This document shows, piece by piece, positions 60,287-64,000 of a DNA stretch of 64,000 bases (within the stretch, counting starts at the first letter, position 1; each line of letters opens with the position of its first letter). The notes beneath the pieces are model-generated. The model made no database searches. It was not told the DNA's origin and saw only the letters and a program-made list of their open reading frames with translations. The position numbers and the translations under genes are program-made. The DNA comes from Pyruvatibacter mobilis. GTDB taxonomy: Bacteria; Pseudomonadota; Alphaproteobacteria; CGMCC-115125. The DNA is taken from assembly GCF_012848855.1 (NCBI RefSeq), contig NZ_CP051630.1, positions 661,501-725,500 of the forward strand, in the 5' to 3' direction.

Positions 60287-63200
60287 TTGCGGTCGATTTG
60301 GTCCTATGCGGGCTTGGCGCTGGCGCTGCTGGTGGCCGCTGTGCTCATCGTGCCCGGCTTCCTGGACTGGAGCCGTTATGCCGGGCTGATCGAGGCGCAG
60401 GCGGAGGCCGTGACCGGCCGCGACGTCACCATTTCCGGTGATGTGGGCATCGCCCTGCTGCCATCGCCGACGCTGACCCTGGGCCGTATGACCATCGCTA
60501 ACGCGGATAGCGGCTCGCGCGACGCGATGCTGAAGGTCGAAGGCATGCGCGCCGAGCTGTCCGTCGGGTCCCTGTTCCGGGGTGATTTGATCATCAGCCG
60601 TCTGACGATGCATGAGCCCGACCTGCTGCTTGAAGTGACGCCGGACGGGCGCAGCAACTGGCAGTTCCAGCCCGCCTCGTCAGCAGCAGATGCAGGCGAA
60701 GGCGATGTGTCATCGGCCGCAGCCGCTCCGGCAGGGTCCGCGGTCATCGACGCGCTGCCCCCCATCTCGGTTGATGAGATCGAGGTCACAGGCGGGCGCA
60801 TCGGGTTCCGCAATCTTGGTATCGGGTCGGATTTCGAGCTGGCGCAGGTTGAAGCCCTCGTCGCCGCCTCGGGCCTCAGCGGGCCTTACAAGGCACGCGG
60901 CAAGGCTGTGCTGGCAGGGGAGGCCGGCGAGTTCGTGGCGACCCTCGGCGAGGTTGCGCCCGACAAGGCATCGCAGGCCAATCTGTCCGTCAGTTTCAGC
61001 CAGGCCGAGGCCACCTTCTCCGGCATCGTCACCGGGCGTGGCGCGGATGTGCGCTTTGACGGCGCGGTCAAGGCCGGGGCGACGACCGATCTGTCGCCCG
61101 CCCTTGGGGCCATGACGGCAGGCCAGCCGGTGGCGCTTACCGCCGGTGTCATCGCGTCGCCCGCCGGCATCAGCCTGCGCGACATCGAAGCGGGCGCCGG
61201 TGCCGTCAAGCTCACCGGCACGCTTGATGCCCGGGCCGACGCCAGCGTCACCCTCGCAGCAACGGCGGCCATCAACCGCATCGACTTCACGGGCTTCGAG
61301 ACCGCAGGCCTGCCGCTGACGACCGACGCGCTGGTGCGCGCGGCCGAGGACATCATCGCCGGTCTGCCCGCCGGTACCTATTCCCTTGCGGCTGACGAAA
61401 TCCGCCTGCCCAGCGGCAAGCTGCGCGACGTGGCGGTGGAGGGCGAAGCGGGCGGCGAGACCATTTCGCTGTCCTCCCTGTCCGTCACGCTGCCGGGAGA
61501 TGTGGCGGGCTCGGCCACTGGTGCGCTCTCCATGGGCGGGGAGGGGCCTTACTTCTCCGGCGACATGACACTGAAGGGCGGCACGCCGCGCACGCTGATT
61601 GCATGGATGACCGAGGCGGATGTGCCCCAGGTGCTGAGCCGCATGCCGCTCGAAGCGCTTGATCTTGAAAGCGGTGTCTTCCTGACCCCCAAGCGTATCG
61701 GTCTCGACAAGCTGGACCTGTCCATTGATGGCGGTCGCATTTCCGGCCAGGTGGCCTCGAGCTTCGATGCCCGGCCGGATGTGGACATCACGCTGAAAGC
61801 TCAAAAGCTGGCGCTGCCGCTCGAGCATCTGCCGGTAGCCGGTGACATCGTGCCGGGGCAAGCGATCGACCTGGGCTTTGACGGGCGCGTGGCCCTCAAG
61901 GTGGCGGCCCTCGACGTGGATGACGTGCACGTGGAGAATGTTTCCCTGATCGCGGAAGCACGCGGCACCCATGTCACCATCCCGGAAATCCTGTTCCGCA
62001 GCGCGGACGGTGCCAGCGGCACCCTGTCCGGCCAATCCTCCGGCGGGGTCGGTGACTATCAGGCCACGCTGACGGCCCCTGACGCATCGGCGCTGGCGGG
62101 CGTGCTGCCGCTGCCGCAGGCGGCGCTGGAGCGCGTTCAGTCCCTGTCGCTCAGCGCCCGTGCCTCGTGGCCCGCGGAAGCTGTGCCGGACCGGGCGGTG
62201 GTCGGCCCCGAGCAGACCATGGCTCTGTCGGTGCTCGGCCGGGTGGGCGCTGTCCGCGTGGTGACGGAAGCGCTTTATGCCGCCGGGCCGAACGGCAACG
62301 CGGATGCAGCCTATGAGGTTTCGTCCACCCTTGAATCCGATCACTGGCAGGATCTCATCAGCACGGTGACGGCCATTGCCGGTGTCGCGGGTGATGATTT
62401 GCAGGATGCGGCTGCCGCCAAGGCGCAGGAAGCCGGTGAGGCCAAGGGGCCGCACATCATGACCGCCGCCATCGAGGGCGTGCGCGGGGCACCTTCCGTC
62501 GTCGCGGTGGAAGTGGCGACCGACGCGCTGATGGGCAGCGCTGCGGGCACCGTGGATCTGGTGGCAAAGCCCGCCATCTACGCGCTTGATGTCCAGGCAG
62601 GCAGTGATGACCCGGCAGCCGTCGCGGCGGCTGCGGGCTACCGCCTGCGCGATATCGATACGGTCACCTTCATGGGCGGTGTGCGGTTTGACGGGGAAGC
62701 CTACAGCACCACCGGCATGTCGCTGGCGATGACCGGCAGTGACGGGCGTCTCGACATGACCATCGACGCAAGCGTGACGCCCGCTCATCTGATTGAAGGC
62801 GGCGCCGTGCGTCCCCGGGGCACGGTGACGCTGGCCTCGCGGCAGACGGATCTGCCGATGCTGTTCGCGCTGCTGGGCGGGCACCACGTCACCCCGGCGG
62901 CGGAGGGAAATGACAGTGACGCAACGGACGCGCCCCTGGAAACGGAGAGCCGCTGGAGCACAGGCCTGCTGCCCGTCGGCTGGATGACGGCGGCTGATCT
63001 CGACATTACCGTCACCGGCGAAAATGTGGGTGCGGGTGACCTGCGGGCCAGCGAGCTTGACGGCACCATGACCCTCAAGGACGGGGTGCTGACCCTGCCG
63101 CAGATGCGGGCCATCGCCTTTGACGGTGAGGTCCGGTCCTCGGGGTCCGTCACGGCGGGGGATGGTGTCAGCCTCGACATGAGTGTCGCAGGCACGGGGC

Positions 63201-63823
63201 TTGCCGCAGGAGATTTCGTGCGGGCGCTAGGCCTGGGTGAGGCGGGTACCGGCCTTGCCAATGTCGATTTCAAGATCACCGGCAATGGGCTCAGCGCCCT
63301 GGCGCTCGTCTCGTCCATCAAGGGTGAGGGCAGTTTCGAGGTGGTGGATGGCGCGCTTACGGGCGTGGACCTTGCCGCCCTCGGTGACGGGCTTGTGCAG
63401 CTTGATGATGTGGCCGATTTCGCGCCGCTGGCGGATGCCACGCTCAGCTCCGGCGCCACCTCCTTCAAGACGATCAAGGGCAATCTCGCCGTCACGTCCG
63501 GTGTCGTGCGCGCGCCGGATATCGCGCTGGAGCTTACGGCGGGCACGGGCCGGTCAGCGGCCTTCGCCGATATCGGCCGCATGGCGCTCGACGTGGAAGC
63601 CCGTTTGACGCCGCCGCAGCCGGAAGGCGCACCGCCGGTCGAGATCGTGGTGGCGGGGGATTTCACCGCACCGGAGCGGGTGACGAACACGTCGGCCCTT
63701 GAAGCCTTCGCAGGCCGCCGGCTGCTAGAAAAGGAAATCGAGGAGTTGGGCGCAGACCCCGCATCCGTCCGTGTACTGCTGGATCAGCCGTCGGACGGGA
63801 AGGCCGCTGTTTCCACACCCTGA
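60287..63823 (+). CDS. AsmA family protein
   Basis: A 1178-residue envelope protein of the AsmA-like family, bridge-type proteins linked to lipid transport and outer-membrane biogenesis. An N-terminal membrane anchor (about 6-22, YAGLALALLVAAVLIVPGF) is followed by the AsmA domain (WSRYAGLIEAQAEAVTGRDVTISGDVGIALLPSPTLTLGRMTIANA). A long periplasmic run of beta-rich repeats comes next, and the C-terminal AsmA_2 part (about 880-1100) includes DLDITVTGENVGAGDLRASELDGTMTLKDGVLTL and IKGEGSFEVVDGALTGVDLAAL. The start is TTG at 60287, with AGGGAGA upstream; no ATG start fits better. Confidence 0.92.
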   Translation: MRSIWSYAGLALALLVAAVLIVPGFLDWSRYAGLIEAQAEAVTGRDVTISGDVGIALLPSPTLTLGRMTIANADSGSRDAMLKVEGMRAELSVGSLFRGDLIISRLTMHEPDLLLEVTPDGRSNWQFQPASSAADAGEGDVSSAAAAPAGSAVIDALPPISVDEIEVTGGRIGFRNLGIGSDFELAQVEALVAASGLSGPYKARGKAVLAGEAGEFVATLGEVAPDKASQANLSVSFSQAEATFSGIVTGRGADVRFDGAVKAGATTDLSPALGAMTAGQPVALTAGVIASPAGISLRDIEAGAGAVKLTGTLDARADASVTLAATAAINRIDFTGFETAGLPLTTDALVRAAEDIIAGLPAGTYSLAADEIRLPSGKLRDVAVEGEAGGETISLSSLSVTLPGDVAGSATGALSMGGEGPYFSGDMTLKGGTPRTLIAWMTEADVPQVLSRMPLEALDLESGVFLTPKRIGLDKLDLSIDGGRISGQVASSFDARPDVDITLKAQKLALPLEHLPVAGDIVPGQAIDLGFDGRVALKVAALDVDDVHVENVSLIAEARGTHVTIPEILFRSADGASGTLSGQSSGGVGDYQATLTAPDASALAGVLPLPQAALERVQSLSLSARASWPAEAVPDRAVVGPEQTMALSVLGRVGAVRVVTEALYAAGPNGNADAAYEVSSTLESDHWQDLISTVTAIAGVAGDDLQDAAAAKAQEAGEAKGPHIMTAAIEGVRGAPSVVAVEVATDALMGSAAGTVDLVAKPAIYALDVQAGSDDPAAVAAAAGYRLRDIDTVTFMGGVRFDGEAYSTTGMSLAMTGSDGRLDMTIDASVTPAHLIEGGAVRPRGTVTLASRQTDLPMLFALLGGHHVTPAAEGNDSDATDAPLETESRWSTGLLPVGWMTAADLDITVTGENVGAGDLRASELDGTMTLKDGVLTLPQMRAIAFDGEVRSSGSVTAGDGVSLDMSVAGTGLAAGDFVRALGLGEAGTGLANVDFKITGNGLSALALVSSIKGEGSFEVVDGALTGVDLAALGDGLVQLDDVADFAPLADATLSSGATSFKTIKGNLAVTSGVVRAPDIALELTAGTGRSAAFADIGRMALDVEARLTPPQPEGAPPVEIVVAGDFTAPERVTNTSALEAFAGRRLLEKEIEELGADPASVRVLLDQPSDGKAAVSTP

Positions 63824-63838
63824 CGCCTCCGCCTGATC

Positions 63839-64000
63839 TCACTCACCGTCGGTCAAATCCGTGTCGCAGGCGGCGCGGGTCTTGAAGTGGTCGAGGATAT
63901 GCACCCTTACCTCGCTTGAGAGGCCACGCGGGGCATCGTCCCCCACGCGGCCTTCATCAATGCGGCGCACAAGCTCGTTGACGGAGATCTTGCGGGTGCA
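63839..64000 (-). CDS. Ribbon-helix-helix domain protein, C-terminal part (cut by window edge)
   Basis: The last 53 codons of a gene running in from the right edge, stop TGA at 63839-63841. The peptide (RKISVNELVRRIDEGRV, then RGLSSEVRVHILDHFKTRAACD) matches the second half of a ribbon-helix-helix domain of the kind found in small alphaproteobacterial proteins near DUF4169. It converges with the AsmA-like gene, with 15 bases between the stop codons. The N-terminal strand lies outside the window. Confidence 0.75.
   Translation of the reverse strand, partial: CTRKISVNELVRRIDEGRVGDDAPRGLSSEVRVHILDHFKTRAACDTDLTDGE

Noticed and set aside
60710-62887. A 725-codon open frame on minus opposite the AsmA-like gene
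   Set aside because: The AsmA frame has a membrane anchor and domain motifs. The antisense frame is His/Arg/Gly-rich shadow sequence.

Overview
The window is chromosomal, high-GC, tightly packed DNA from an alphaproteobacterium. The evidence is a complete division and cell wall (dcw) cluster in the order usual for that class, an alphaproteobacterial type of FtsZ with a long linker, an ArsR-methyltransferase protein coupled to metF, a DUF4169 protein, and intergenic palindromes built around TTGA/TCAA centres. I cannot name the genus. A Parvibaculales- or Rhizobiales-like relative is only a guess.

Layout. 1-3.1 kb: the end of a membrane protein, a TPR protein (minus), a 60-residue membrane protein, and a divergent NTF2-like/TetR pair around a 36-bp palindrome. 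3.1-7.7 kb: ettA and a class I fructose-bisphosphate aldolase (plus) facing mlaC and mlaA (minus) across a two-way terminator. 8.1-10.2 kb: ArsR-methyltransferase and metF behind a palindromic operator, then three 15-bp iterons and a tiny membrane ORF. 11.0-19.1 kb: 5-oxoprolinase, a DjlA-like protein, two tandem EamA transporters, an AmpD-like amidase and a quinone oxidoreductase. 19.2-19.6 kb: the RNase P RNA gene. 19.6-21.3 kb: 1.7 kb without a recognisable gene, filled with modular palindromic repeats.

21.3-40.5 kb: the dcw cluster mraZ-rsmH-ftsL-ftsI-murE-murF-mraY-murD-ftsW-murG-murC-murB-ddl-ftsQ-ftsA-ftsZ, all on plus, mostly with overlapping or abutting genes. Four CCCA boxes spaced exactly 10 bp apart (a MraZ operator) overlap a promoter-like sequence in front of mraZ. 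The cluster makes the lipid-linked peptidoglycan precursor (murE/F, mraY, murD/G/C/B, ddl), polymerises and cross-links it at the septum (ftsW, ftsI) and builds the division ring (ftsL, ftsQ, ftsA, ftsZ). A chemoreceptor gene on minus follows, then lpxC, bamD, recN and ligA on plus, so outer-membrane biogenesis and DNA repair genes lie directly next to the division genes.

49.3-54.4 kb (minus): an aminopeptidase P, prmA and a UvrD/PcrA helicase. 55.1-64 kb: a ClC-family channel or transporter with altered gating residues, a small coiled-coil protein, a pentapeptide-repeat protein coupled to a thioesterase, a GlcD/D-lactate dehydrogenase-type flavoprotein, DUF4169, a large AsmA-like protein and the end of a ribbon-helix-helix protein.

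The least explained part of the window is the intergenic repeat system. Two interchangeable palindromic modules (A: CCCTCCGG-N5-CCGGAGGG; B: CCCCGG-N7-CCGGGG type) flank conserved cores, with module swapping between copies, one inverted copy and a 168-bp duplication. Other items for follow-up are the iterons after metF, the ftsZ and lpxC leaders and a 0.5-kb orphan block at 20.1-20.6 kb. I found no CRISPR array, prophage, insertion sequence or defence system.
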